Assembly (NCBI GenBank): GCA_947442095.1
Contig: CANEVG010000233.1
Coordinates: 1 to 6,006, forward strand
DNA: 6,006 bases
From: Sphingomonadaceae bacterium
GTDB taxonomy: Bacteria; Pseudomonadota; Alphaproteobacteria; Sphingomonadales; Sphingomonadaceae
Direction: 5' to 3'
Shown: positions 1 to 5,537 of the stretch, in pieces
How the letters are laid out: each line of letters opens with the position of its first letter
How positions within the stretch are numbered: position 1 is the stretch's first letter
The notes under the pieces: generated by a model
Database searches by the model: none
Seen by the model: only the letters and a program-made list of their open reading frames with translations
Told to the model about the DNA's origin: nothing
Position numbers and translations under genes: made by a program

Positions 1-83
1 CCGCCGTCGATATATTCGAAAAGGAAGCGCGGCAGGCGGCGGCGCGCGGCTTCGCGAAAGTCCGCGATATTGGCGATGATCAT
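1..83 (-). CDS. lldD: L-lactate / 2-hydroxy-acid dehydrogenase, FMN-dependent (N-terminus only)
   Basis: Reading the minus strand from the ATG at 83-81 gives 27 codons plus two bases before the window edge. The residues include FREAARRRLP and then FLFEYIDGG. This is the classic N-terminus of the FMN-dependent alpha-hydroxy-acid dehydrogenase family, closest in pattern to membrane-associated L-lactate dehydrogenase LldD. Tyr24, in the YIDGG motif, matches the conserved active-site Tyr that contacts the substrate carboxylate. The family oxidises L-lactate to pyruvate and passes electrons to the respiratory quinone pool, or to oxygen in the oxidase members. Family members are about 380 residues, so more than 90% of the gene lies outside the window. 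The start codon overlaps the stop of a small upstream ORF (ATGA). The choice between lactate and another 2-hydroxy acid as substrate cannot be made from this fragment. Confidence 0.85.
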   Translation of the reverse strand, partial: MIIANIADFREAARRRLPRFLFEYIDG

Positions 84-235
84 GCTGCGGTCTCCAAAGC
101 GCTGCGCCAGCCCACGCGGCAGCCTGAAAAGCTACCGGCCAGCGGCTTCACCTGGCGCAATTGCGCAGCCGATGCCAGAGCCAGATCGACGAGCCGCAGC
201 GCGCCAACCGAAGCGTCGTTCGCGCCATCCGCCAT
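80..235 (-). CDS. small hypothetical ORF (51 aa) overlapping the lldD start
   Basis: On the minus strand an ATG at 235-233 opens 51 codons and stops at TGA 82-80, which shares four bases (ATGA) with the lldD start. The product begins MADGANDASV, continues LRLVDLALASAAQLRQVKPL and ends in ALETAA. It is Ala/Leu-rich with a short amphipathic stretch and has no signal peptide or domain that I recognise. Third codon positions are mostly G or C, as in neighbouring genes, and the stop/start overlap is typical of translational coupling. Against it, no clear Shine-Dalgarno precedes the ATG, and the frame is open only back to a TGA at 292-290 with no earlier start. It could be a real leader peptide or small operon partner, a remnant of a longer gene, or a chance ORF. 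Confidence 0.35.
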   Translation of the reverse strand: MADGANDASVGALRLVDLALASAAQLRQVKPLAGSFSGCRVGWRSALETAA

Positions 236-296
236 TAGCGCGGCATAAAGGCAAGCGGAGGCGCGCCGCCGCCTGAGGCTACACGCTAGTCAGCGG

Positions 297-328
297 TTGA
301 CAAGCGGCTGCGTCATCGCGCCCAATAG
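297..328 (+). promoter_or_regulatory. possible promoter of the isomerase-SDR operon
   Basis: A perfect -35 consensus TTGACA lies at 297-302, about 60 bases before the isomerase start. The only downstream -10-like sequences (CCCAAT at 321-326 or CAATAG at 323-328) are poor matches, at spacings of 18 and 20 bases. The inverted repeat at 301-335 covers this region, so a regulator bound there would block it. The -35 is seen. The promoter call is weak. Confidence 0.25.
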
Positions 329-335
329 CCGCTTG
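301..335. repeat. 9-bp inverted repeat in the divergent spacer (possible operator)
   Basis: CAAGCGGCT at 301-309 is the exact reverse complement of AGCCGCTTG at 327-335, separated by 17 bases. The centre lies 47 bases upstream of the isomerase ATG at 365, in the spacer between the minus-strand lldD side and the plus-strand isomerase-SDR operon. The left arm overlaps a TTGACA box at 297-302. The symmetry is seen directly. A role as binding site for a dimeric regulator, or as a leader hairpin, is inference. Confidence 0.45.
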
Positions 336-364
336 GAGAGACAGCCTGAAAAGCGATCCGAGCG

Positions 365-958
365 ATGACCAGCACACCCCAGTTCCTCTTCGATTTCGGC
401 AGCCCCGCGAGCTATCTCGCGTGGAAGCGCCTGCCTGATCTGCAGGCGCGCACCGGCGTTGCCTTCGAACTCGTACCGATGCTGCTCGGCGGCGTGTTCA
501 AGGCCACCGGCAATGCCTCCCCCGTCACCATCCCTGCCAAAGGCGCGTGGATGGGACGCGATCTCGCGCGCTGGGCCGAGCGCCACGGCACGCCCTTCCG
601 CTTCAATCCGCACTTCCCGATCAACACCTTGCGCCTGATGCGCGGGGCCATTGCAGCCCAAGCGCGCGGCGAACTCGTCGCCTATGCCGATGCGGTGTTC
701 GACGCGATCTGGCAGGAGCAGCGCAACATGGGCGACCCTGCTGAAGTTGCCGCCGCGCTCACCTCTGCGGGCCTTGATGCCGCCGCTTATGCCGCAGCGG
801 GCGAGGACGATGCAGTGAAGGCCAAGCTCGTCGGCAACACTGAAGCCGCCGTCGCCGCCGGCATTTTTGGAGCGCCCAGCTTTCTCGTCGCGGGCGAGCT
901 CTACTTTGGGCAGGACCGCATGGACTTCGTTGAAGCCGCGCTCGGCGCAACAGCATGA
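365..958 (+). CDS. 2-hydroxychromene-2-carboxylate isomerase-like protein (DsbA/GST-kappa fold)
   Basis: The 197-residue product has the expected length and layout of the HCCA isomerase / kappa-class GST group. FDFGSPASYLA at 9-19 carries the active-site Ser (Ser13) in place of the DsbA CxxC motif. A helical insertion occupies roughly 65-160. GIFGAPSF at 166-173 gives the cis-Pro loop (Pro171), and FGQDRMDFVE lies near the C-terminus. Characterised members use glutathione to isomerise 2-hydroxychromene-2-carboxylate in naphthalene degradation. No other aromatic-degradation gene is visible here, so the real substrate is probably different. ATG 365 is the first start after an in-frame TGA at 347-349, and the Shine-Dalgarno is weak. 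The stop overlaps the next gene's start by four bases, so the two are almost certainly co-translated. The product has no signal peptide and is expected to be cytoplasmic. Confidence 0.93.
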   Translation: MTSTPQFLFDFGSPASYLAWKRLPDLQARTGVAFELVPMLLGGVFKATGNASPVTIPAKGAWMGRDLARWAERHGTPFRFNPHFPINTLRLMRGAIAAQARGELVAYADAVFDAIWQEQRNMGDPAEVAAALTSAGLDAAAYAAAGEDDAVKAKLVGNTEAAVAAGIFGAPSFLVAGELYFGQDRMDFVEAALGATA

Positions 959-1671
959 CCGCGCTCGTCATCGGCGCGGGCGACGCGCTCGGCAGCGCCA
1001 TTGCCCGCCGTGCCGCGCGCGGAGGGCTTGCCGTCGCCGCTGCCCGCCGCAACGGCGCGTCGCTCGCCCCACTGATAGATGAAATCACCGTCTTTGGCGG
1101 CATCGCGCGCGGCTTCGGCTGCGATGCGCGTGATGAAGACGCGGTGATCGCCTTGTTCGATACGGTCGAGGCCGAAATGGGCCCTCTCGAATTCGTCGTG
1201 TTCAACGTGGGGGCGAACGTGAACTTCCCCGTCACCGAAACCACAGCGCGGGTCTATCGCAAGGTCTGGGAAATGGCGGCCTTCGCGGGTTTCCTCACTG
1301 GGCGTGAGGCAGCGCGGCGCATGGCTCCGCGCGGGTGCGGCACGGTGATCTTCACCGGCGCCACTGCCAGCTTGCGCGGCGGCAAAGGCTTTTCCGCCTT
1401 TTCCGGCGCGAAGTTCGCCCTGCGCGCGCTTGCCCAAAGCATGGCGCGCGAGCTCGGCCCCGCCGGTATTCATGTCGCGCACACGATCATCGACGGCGCG
1501 ATCGACACCGCCTGGATCGCTGAAAACTTCCCTGATCGCTATGCGCTGAAAGCCGAAGACGGCATTCTCAATCCCGATTCGATCGCCGAAGCCTACTGGC
1601 AACTGCATTGCCAACCGCGAGACGCGTGGACCCACGAACTTGATCTGCGGCCGTGGATGGAGAGCTGGTAG
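955..1671 (+). CDS. SDR-family protein lacking the catalytic Tyr (SDR_c10-like)
   Basis: The 238-residue Rossmann protein starts with the dinucleotide motif VIGAGDALGSAIAR (residues 5-18, a GxGxxLG variant). It keeps an Asn-Val-Gly-Ala version of the NNAG motif at 84-87. At the active site the usual YxxxK is FSGAK: Phe149 replaces the catalytic Tyr while Lys153 is kept. Aligning on that motif, the usual catalytic Ser falls on Gly135/Ala136, although Thr134, Thr137 and Ser139 are close. A classical-SDR subgroup with Phe in place of Tyr is known (SDR_c10 in CDD, from memory), so this is a lineage trait and not a local mutation. The function is unknown; it may bind NAD(P) without normal dehydrogenase chemistry. 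Its ATG at 955 overlaps the isomerase stop (ATGA), implying translational coupling and possibly a shared substrate. Confidence 0.93.
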   Translation: MTALVIGAGDALGSAIARRAARGGLAVAAARRNGASLAPLIDEITVFGGIARGFGCDARDEDAVIALFDTVEAEMGPLEFVVFNVGANVNFPVTETTARVYRKVWEMAAFAGFLTGREAARRMAPRGCGTVIFTGATASLRGGKGFSAFSGAKFALRALAQSMARELGPAGIHVAHTIIDGAIDTAWIAENFPDRYALKAEDGILNPDSIAEAYWQLHCQPRDAWTHELDLRPWMESW

Positions 1672-1704
1672 TCAGAGGGAATATGGTGCGTAGGGCAGTC
1701 CTGA

Positions 1705-1729
1705 CCGGAGTGGTCTCACATCCGGATTT
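1705..1729 (+). terminator. terminator-like hairpin after the SDR gene
   Basis: CCGGAGTG (1705-1712) can pair with CAC plus TCCGG (1717-1719 and 1721-1725), with one bulged A at 1720 and a GTCT loop. The hairpin lies 33 bases after the SDR stop and is followed by ATTT. The stem is good but the T-tract is short, so it may be a weak terminator or only a 3'-end stabilising hairpin. Confidence 0.35.
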
Positions 1730-2041
1730 CCCGTGAACCCGCGAATTTTTCGCGAAATTGTCCAACTTTGCGTCTGCAGCCGCCACAATTTGCCTGATCT
1801 GACCGCAGAAATCCTGCGTTGCGGCATGAAATTCCTGTCTTGTAAAAAACGGGAATTGTTGCGGCAGCAACGACGATTCTTACGGGTAGTACATCTCAAA
1901 ATGTTTTCGCGCAGACTATCGGCCGCCTTCTGGGAAGGAGACGAGATTAGACCGGAAAATCTTATCCAGTAGAGTGACCGTCAGACGGAGTTTCTTCTCA
2001 GTATACGCATGGCGCCTTCGTTTATCACGCGCTACGCGTAA

Positions 2042-2172
2042 ACCTCAGGTTTTATTGCAGTTTTAGGGGCTTTCAGCATTGGCAGTGGCAAAACATGCCA
2101 CCAGTAGGAGGGTGCTGGCGCTGCCCGAGTCTCCAGTGACCTGAGGTGCGCGCGACCGTACGGCAAAGCCCC
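2042..2172. repeat. two crossing inverted repeats; candidate structured RNA
   Basis: ACCTCAGGT at 2042-2050 is the exact reverse complement of ACCTGAGGT at 2139-2147. GGGGCTTT at 2066-2073 is the exact reverse complement of AAAGCCCC at 2165-2172. The two pairings interlock, so as RNA they would form a pseudoknot or be mutually alternative. Between them are a local hairpin (GTGGCA 2085-2090 with TGCCAC 2096-2101, loop AAACA), a further GGCAG/CTGCC pairing (2081-2085 with 2121-2125) and the 8-bp palindrome CCGTACGG at 2156-2163. It matches no RNA family that I recognise (tmRNA, SRP RNA, RNase P RNA and 6S were considered). The strand is undecided, because the symmetry serves both. The repeats are seen; the RNA call is inference. 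Confidence 0.3.
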
Positions 2173-2235
2173 GGAATTGCCCGGACTATTTGTGCGGCCA
2201 TCAGTGAAATATAGTTTTACAAAATACTTAAGGAC

Positions 2236-2251
2236 TGTGTGGTGCCACACA
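2236..2251. repeat. small dyad TGTGTGG-TG-CCACACA
   Basis: TGTGTGG (2236-2242) and CCACACA (2245-2251) are reverse complements around a 2-base centre. The dyad lies next to an AT-rich patch (2205-2232), and its centre is 41 bp, close to four helical turns, from the centre of the 28-bp palindrome. It may be a second operator half, but no regulator gene is in the window. Confidence 0.4.
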
Positions 2252-2270
2252 AAGGACAAGAACATTTCAG

Positions 2271-2298
2271 CCCAACTTGTTGCATGCAACAAGTTGGG
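2271..2298. repeat. perfect 28-bp palindrome
   Basis: CCCAACTTGTTGCA (2271-2284) is followed immediately by its exact reverse complement (2285-2298), giving a 28-bp palindrome with no mismatch and no spacer, centred on GCATGC. Such a length is very unlikely by chance in 6 kb. Possible roles are a high-affinity operator for a dimeric or tetrameric regulator, a recombination or replication site, or a cruciform/hairpin in RNA. There is no T-tract on either side, so an intrinsic terminator is unlikely. Neither flanking gene starts here: the SDR gene ends at 1671 and the CYTH-CHAD gene ends at 2492. Confidence 0.75.
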
Positions 2299-2491
2299 GA
2301 ATTCTGGCCCACCCAAGGTCACCTAGCCAAAGTGATCGCAGCGCAGGTAAGGTCTGGGAAGTGGCCCTCTGAGACGTACCCAGAAAACCGGACGCTTCAC
2401 CACCGATACTTGATACAAATTGAGGCGCCTTGTCCGGAAAATTTAACGAGCACAGAGGCTTCCTGATTTCCGCAAAGGACCCTTTGGCTCC

Positions 2492-3946
2492 TCAGCGCCA
2501 AAACCGCTTCGCGCCAATAAGTTCATCAACTGAAGCGGCAGCTGCGGCAAGCAGCCGGTGCTTCTGCTTCGCTCCAGACAGGGCAGCGGCTTGCGGATGG
2601 TTTGCTAGGCCGAGCCGTGCTAGTACCTCCGGTGCGTTTGCTATGTCATTGAGCGTGCCAAGCTGGTCCTGGAGGCCCTTCAGCGACTGCATGAACCGTT
2701 TGTGACGCCGGATCTCGGGTTTTCGCATGTATAGCGTAGCGAAGAAGTCCGCCGCATAATGCAGCTTCTTTACTGCCTTACGAACCTTGTGCCGTGCAGC
2801 GTCGTCCAGATCCTCGAGGTTCCGTCCGCCCTTCCTGACCTTGCGATGGTAGCGTTTGAGCGCTTCTGACGCGACCTCGCGTGCAGGCAGGTCGCGGATT
2901 CCTCGTTCGTGCTGCAGGCGCCATCCCCCGATGGCAAGCCATTCGGCCAGATCGATCATCAGTATCCTTGACCGCTTGGACTGCAATGCGTCGGTCGCCA
3001 TCGTATAGGCATCGCCCCGGGCTTCAGTCAGCCGCTCGCACAACGATCCCTGACCAGCACGATCGACGAGCACATCAAGATCGCGCGCCCTGCCCAGTGC
3101 GCCCGCCAGCCAGCGGAGCTCGTCACCAAGGTCTGCAGACTCGCTGTCCGGCAACATGGCGCGGTAAACCGAGAACGCCGAGCGCAAGCGGCGCAAGGCC
3201 ACACGAGCCTGATGCAGGGCGTCGGGCTCCTGATTCTCAAGGACCAGCAGCTCGTTGAGCCGGAATTGTGCGATGCAGTCATGGGCGATCACCTCGAATG
3301 CATCGGCTGCCGTCATGGCGCAGGTCAGCGCGATCGGCTCCGCTTTGGCTGCCCCGGGCAGGGGACCGAGCAGGCGGTAGCCACGTTGCGTCTTGCTCAG
3401 CATACCCAGCCGCACTGGCGCAACCGCTGCGATCCGCCGCGAATGGGCGAACAGCGTCGCGAAGTCACCGGCCTTTTGTTTGAGTTCAATTTCGCACACT
3501 AATGTCTCACGCTCGCCCGCGATGATAAGTCCTCGATCGAGCGCGATTTCGATGCCGTCCTGCTGCCAGAGCCGTCGCTCGTTCTGGATGATGAACACCG
3601 GGGCAAGCTCGACGATGCGTTCCGCGAGCAAGGCCTCGATCGGGGTCGTGCCGTCGAGAACGGGCTGGTCGCCCTTGACCCTGCGTTCCCACTCCTGCCG
3701 CATGAACAAGCCTGCTTCAGCACCGGCATTTCGCTTGACCGTTTGCACCCACTTCCCGGCAACGCGCCGTATGCGCAGGGAAAGCCCGGCTTGAGCAAGG
3801 GCATGATCCGATGTGTCGAAATACACAGAGTGCTGACGAGAGATAACCGGCTCGACCGCGAACAGCTTTGCGGTTTCGAAGGCGCCTGCTGCTTCGCCGG
3901 TCAGTTCCAGTTTAAGTTCAACTTCTTCGAGTGCGCAAGATGTCAT
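2492..3946 (-). CDS. CYTH-CHAD protein (inorganic triphosphatase-like, polyphosphate-binding)
   Basis: From the ATG at 3946 the product has 484 residues. The N-terminal CYTH domain (about 6-195) begins with the signature ExExK (Glu8, Glu10, Lys12). It continues with YFDT (42-45), LRIRR (57-61), QTVK (68-71), RQEWE (83-87), CEIELK (151-156) and SKTQRGY (184-190), the charged strands that line the triphosphate tunnel. The C-terminal CHAD domain (about 215-477) shows its two basic repeats: HQARVALRRLR (245-255) with RARDLDVL (286-293), then a second His/Lys/Arg helix (386-402) with LQDQLGTLND (425-434). Family knowledge: E. coli YgiF, with this architecture, hydrolyses inorganic triphosphate with divalent metal, and CHAD helices bind polyphosphate. 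I chose ATG 3946 over 4015 because GAGG (3956-3959) precedes it at 9 bases and the extra 23 residues are not family-like. No signal peptide is seen. Confidence 0.93.
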   Translation of the reverse strand: MTSCALEEVELKLELTGEAAGAFETAKLFAVEPVISRQHSVYFDTSDHALAQAGLSLRIRRVAGKWVQTVKRNAGAEAGLFMRQEWERRVKGDQPVLDGTTPIEALLAERIVELAPVFIIQNERRLWQQDGIEIALDRGLIIAGERETLVCEIELKQKAGDFATLFAHSRRIAAVAPVRLGMLSKTQRGYRLLGPLPGAAKAEPIALTCAMTAADAFEVIAHDCIAQFRLNELLVLENQEPDALHQARVALRRLRSAFSVYRAMLPDSESADLGDELRWLAGALGRARDLDVLVDRAGQGSLCERLTEARGDAYTMATDALQSKRSRILMIDLAEWLAIGGWRLQHERGIRDLPAREVASEALKRYHRKVRKGGRNLEDLDDAARHKVRKAVKKLHYAADFFATLYMRKPEIRRHKRFMQSLKGLQDQLGTLNDIANAPEVLARLGLANHPQAAALSGAKQKHRLLAAAAASVDELIGAKRFWR

Positions 3947-3954
3947 CGCTGCAG

Positions 3955-3987
3955 ACCTCGTCAGATGTCTTTCCGTTCTGCGGAAAG
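3955..3987 (-). promoter_or_regulatory. Shine-Dalgarno and leader hairpin of the CYTH-CHAD gene
   Basis: On the minus strand GAGGT (3959-3955) stands 8 bases before ATG 3946 and decides that start. Just upstream, CTTTCCG (3969-3975 in plus-strand terms) and CGGAAAG (3981-3987) form a perfect 7-bp stem with a 5-base loop, ending about 9 bases before the Shine-Dalgarno. If the transcript starts upstream of 3987, the hairpin would sit in the 5' leader and could affect stability or translation. It could equally be an operator in the divergent spacer. No convincing -10/-35 pair is visible for either direction in 3947-4124. Confidence 0.4.
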
Positions 3988-4124
3988 TACCAGGCCACAC
4001 GAAGCCCGAGTGCATGTTACCAGATCGGAAGCAAAACCCCTATCTTCCCGGGCTCCTCATGTGTCGCCACGGCAATTATCAAGAACTTGTATCAGTCATC
4101 ATCGGGCCGCTCTATGCAGTTCGT

Positions 4125-5411
4125 ATGTTCGAAGGCACCGACTGGGCTGCGCAGGTTAACCTGGCGTATTATTTGCTGGCCGCGCTTGCCTCAGGCTTAC
4201 TTGTTGGGATCGAGCGCGGGTGGCGCCAGCGCGACGAAGTGGAAGGCACCCGCGTGGCCGGGGTTCGTACCTTCACGCTGATCGGCGGTTGCGGGGGGCT
4301 GATCGCGATCCTGGCGGCGCAATCATCCCCTCTTCTTGCCGCAATCCTTCTTGCAGGCCTGATGGCCCTCCTCGTCGGCGCATTTCTAAAGCCCCGATCC
4401 ACCCAGATGGACAGCGACGCCACGACGATGGTTTCCGCGATGGTTACTCTTGGCTTGGGCTTATTGGCAGGCGCGGGCCTTGCTGCCATCGCCCTGGCCG
4501 GCGCCGCAGTAATCACTCTGGTCCTTGCTTTACGCAAGCCCTTGCACGGCTTGCTCGAAACGCTTTCGGGGCAGGAGATCCGAGCGATCGCCAACTATGC
4601 CGTGATTGCAGTGGCAGTACTCCCGTTCCTTCCTGACGCCGAATACGGTCCTTACGGGGCGTGGAATCCGTTCAAGCTTTGGCTAGTTGTGCTGCTGGTG
4701 ACCGGCTTCTCTGTGCTGGCGTATATCTTCAACCGGAAAATCGGGCAGAACCGCGGCACCATCGCCACCGCGCTTATCGGGGGCGCCTATTCCTCGACTG
4801 CGGTTACCGCGGCATTCGCGAGCAAGCTGAAAGAAGGGGAAGCCGGCCCTTTTGCGACCGGAATCGCCTTGGCCAGTGCTGTAATGTATCTGCGCGTGCT
4901 GGTGCTTGTTGCCATTCTTGCCCCCGCGGCAGCTGTCCAATTGCTGTGGTTGCTTGGTCCCGCAACGGTCACGGCTTTTGCACTGGCAGGCTTGATCTGG
5001 AAGCGGGAGCTGCCTGGAACCAGTTCGAAAACCGCCCCGACAGCCAAGCCTTTCGATCTTTTACCCGCCATCGGGTTCCTGGTGGCAGTGGCAGCGGCAT
5101 CGTTGCTGGTGCGGTGGGCGCAGGTCGAATTTGGCGAGACAGGCGCGGCAATTTCTTTGTTCATCGCGGGCAGCTTCGATGTCGACGCATCGATAGTCGC
5201 CTATTCGGTCCTGCCGGCCGATGCCATCCCGGTGTCCATCGCTGCAATGGCCCTCGCCGGAACGGTAGCTATCAACATGGCATTCAAGGCTGCGATAGTG
5301 CTCACGATAACGGGAGCGAGGAAGGGCTGGATAGCCGGACTGTCACTGCTGGCAAGCCCTGCCGTACTCCTGCTCACTCTCGCTTTTCGCGCGGTCGCGC
5401 TGTTAGGCTGA
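4125..5411 (+). CDS. MgtC-like / DUF4010 polytopic membrane protein
   Basis: From ATG 4125 the product has 428 residues, the usual size for this family. It has about a dozen hydrophobic segments, starting near 13-29, 46-65, 71-87 and 102-136, with more from 155 to the C-terminus. The N-terminal third resembles MgtC/SapB: GLLVGIERGW (24-33) and GVRTFTLIGG (46-55). The remainder matches DUF4010: GGAYSSTAVTAAF (219-231), IAGSFDVDASIV (347-358) and NMAFKA (384-389). MgtC proteins act in the inner membrane in adaptation to low Mg2+ and acid, in part by inhibiting the F-type ATP synthase; the role of the DUF4010 branch is not established. Upstream in-frame ATGs at 4014 and 4059 add residues that do not look family-like and would run into the CYTH-CHAD leader, so I prefer 4125, although no good Shine-Dalgarno precedes any of them. 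The gene diverges from the CYTH-CHAD gene across 178 bp. Confidence 0.9.
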   Translation: MFEGTDWAAQVNLAYYLLAALASGLLVGIERGWRQRDEVEGTRVAGVRTFTLIGGCGGLIAILAAQSSPLLAAILLAGLMALLVGAFLKPRSTQMDSDATTMVSAMVTLGLGLLAGAGLAAIALAGAAVITLVLALRKPLHGLLETLSGQEIRAIANYAVIAVAVLPFLPDAEYGPYGAWNPFKLWLVVLLVTGFSVLAYIFNRKIGQNRGTIATALIGGAYSSTAVTAAFASKLKEGEAGPFATGIALASAVMYLRVLVLVAILAPAAAVQLLWLLGPATVTAFALAGLIWKRELPGTSSKTAPTAKPFDLLPAIGFLVAVAAASLLVRWAQVEFGETGAAISLFIAGSFDVDASIVAYSVLPADAIPVSIAAMALAGTVAINMAFKAAIVLTITGARKGWIAGLSLLASPAVLLLTLAFRAVALLG

Positions 5412-5417
5412 AAGATC

Positions 5418-5537
5418 ATGCCGATGCTTTCGGTTCGTGAGCGCAACGGTAGCTGGAAGCATGGCGGCGATACCAACGAGGCTGTTGAGCTCAGGCGGGC
5501 TGCTAGCCGGTTGATGCGGGCTATCCGTGATGCTTGA
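5418..5537 (+). CDS. 39-aa ORF with HGxxT-type motif, probable truncated remnant
   Basis: This ORF starts 6 bases after the DUF4010 stop, in the same frame, and encodes 39 residues. The core is RERNGSWKHGGDTNEA, then VELRRAASRLMRAIRDA. It resembles the C-terminal half of a small-protein family common in alphaproteobacteria and their phages, with a Cys-rich N-terminus followed by GNRNAxKHGxYTxEAxxxRRxxRxLxRxxR (recalled pattern, not searched). The Cys-rich part is absent and there is no room for it, because the DUF4010 gene ends directly before. It may be a 5'-truncated remnant or a genuine short gene read by coupling to DUF4010. The Shine-Dalgarno is poor (GAAAG 4 bases before ATG). Confidence 0.4.
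   Translation: MPMLSVRERNGSWKHGGDTNEAVELRRAASRLMRAIRDA

Larger units (their letters stand above)
1672..2491. other. 820-bp gene-poor, lower-GC intergenic region rich in dyads
   Basis: I see no convincing gene between the SDR stop and the end of the CYTH-CHAD gene. GC content is visibly lower than on either side, especially at 2200-2470. Open frames at 1733-1972 (+), 2032-2322 (-) and 2239-2466 (+) lack ribosome binding sites, recognisable domains and the GC-rich third positions of neighbouring genes. Several hairpins are present. At 1740-1754, CGCGAA and TTCGCG flank a TTT loop. At 1830-1857, AATTCC pairs with GGAATT around an A-rich loop. At 2027-2039, ACGCG and CGCGT flank CTA. The crossing repeats at 2042-2172 and the palindromes at 2236-2298 are listed separately. 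It may hold an untranslated RNA, a decayed insertion or both; no transposase remnant is recognisable. Confidence 0.5.

Noticed and set aside
70..276. Plus-strand 68-residue open frame, Arg/Pro-rich
   Set aside because: It is antisense to the lldD N-terminus and the small ORF before it. The composition is typical of a shadow frame in high-GC DNA, and there is no domain or ribosome binding site.
120..354. 13-bp direct repeat CAGCCTGAAAAGC at 120-132 and 342-354
   Set aside because: A single repeat of this length is within what chance allows in 6 kb. The copies lie in different contexts and have no flanking similarity.
901..1635. Minus-strand 244-residue open frame
   Set aside because: It is wholly antisense to the SDR gene, whose motifs are clear. 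Long antisense frames are common opposite high-GC genes.
1733..1972. Plus-strand 79-residue frame starting at GTG
   Set aside because: It has no Shine-Dalgarno, no recognisable domain and mixed codon use, and it runs through several hairpins.
2032..2322. Minus-strand 96-residue frame, Trp/His/Pro-containing, starting at GTG
   Set aside because: It reads more protein-like than other shadows (for example RSLETRAAPAPSYWW), but third positions are not GC-biased, the start has no proper ribosome binding site, and it runs through both the 28-bp palindrome and the crossing repeats. A protein search finding conserved homologues would reverse this.
1951..2445. Short direct repeat CCGGAAAAT near 1952 and 2435
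   Set aside because: It is only about 9 bases long and not spaced or flanked like element ends.
2239..2466. Plus-strand 75-residue frame
   Set aside because: It has no domain, begins within the dyads and shows no codon bias.
3947..4015. ATG at 4015 as start of the CYTH-CHAD gene (23 extra residues)
   Set aside because: The extension lacks family similarity and a good Shine-Dalgarno. ATG 3946 has GAGG at 9 bases and puts the ExExK motif at the usual distance from the N-terminus.
4014..4124. ATG at 4014 as start of the DUF4010 gene (37 extra residues)
   Set aside because: The extra residues are not hydrophobic in the family pattern, no ribosome binding site is seen, and this start would overlap the CYTH-CHAD leader. 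ATG 4125 gives the usual family length.
4661..5440. Plus-strand 259-residue frame
   Set aside because: It is an out-of-frame shadow of the DUF4010 gene, which has clear membrane segments and family motifs in its own frame.
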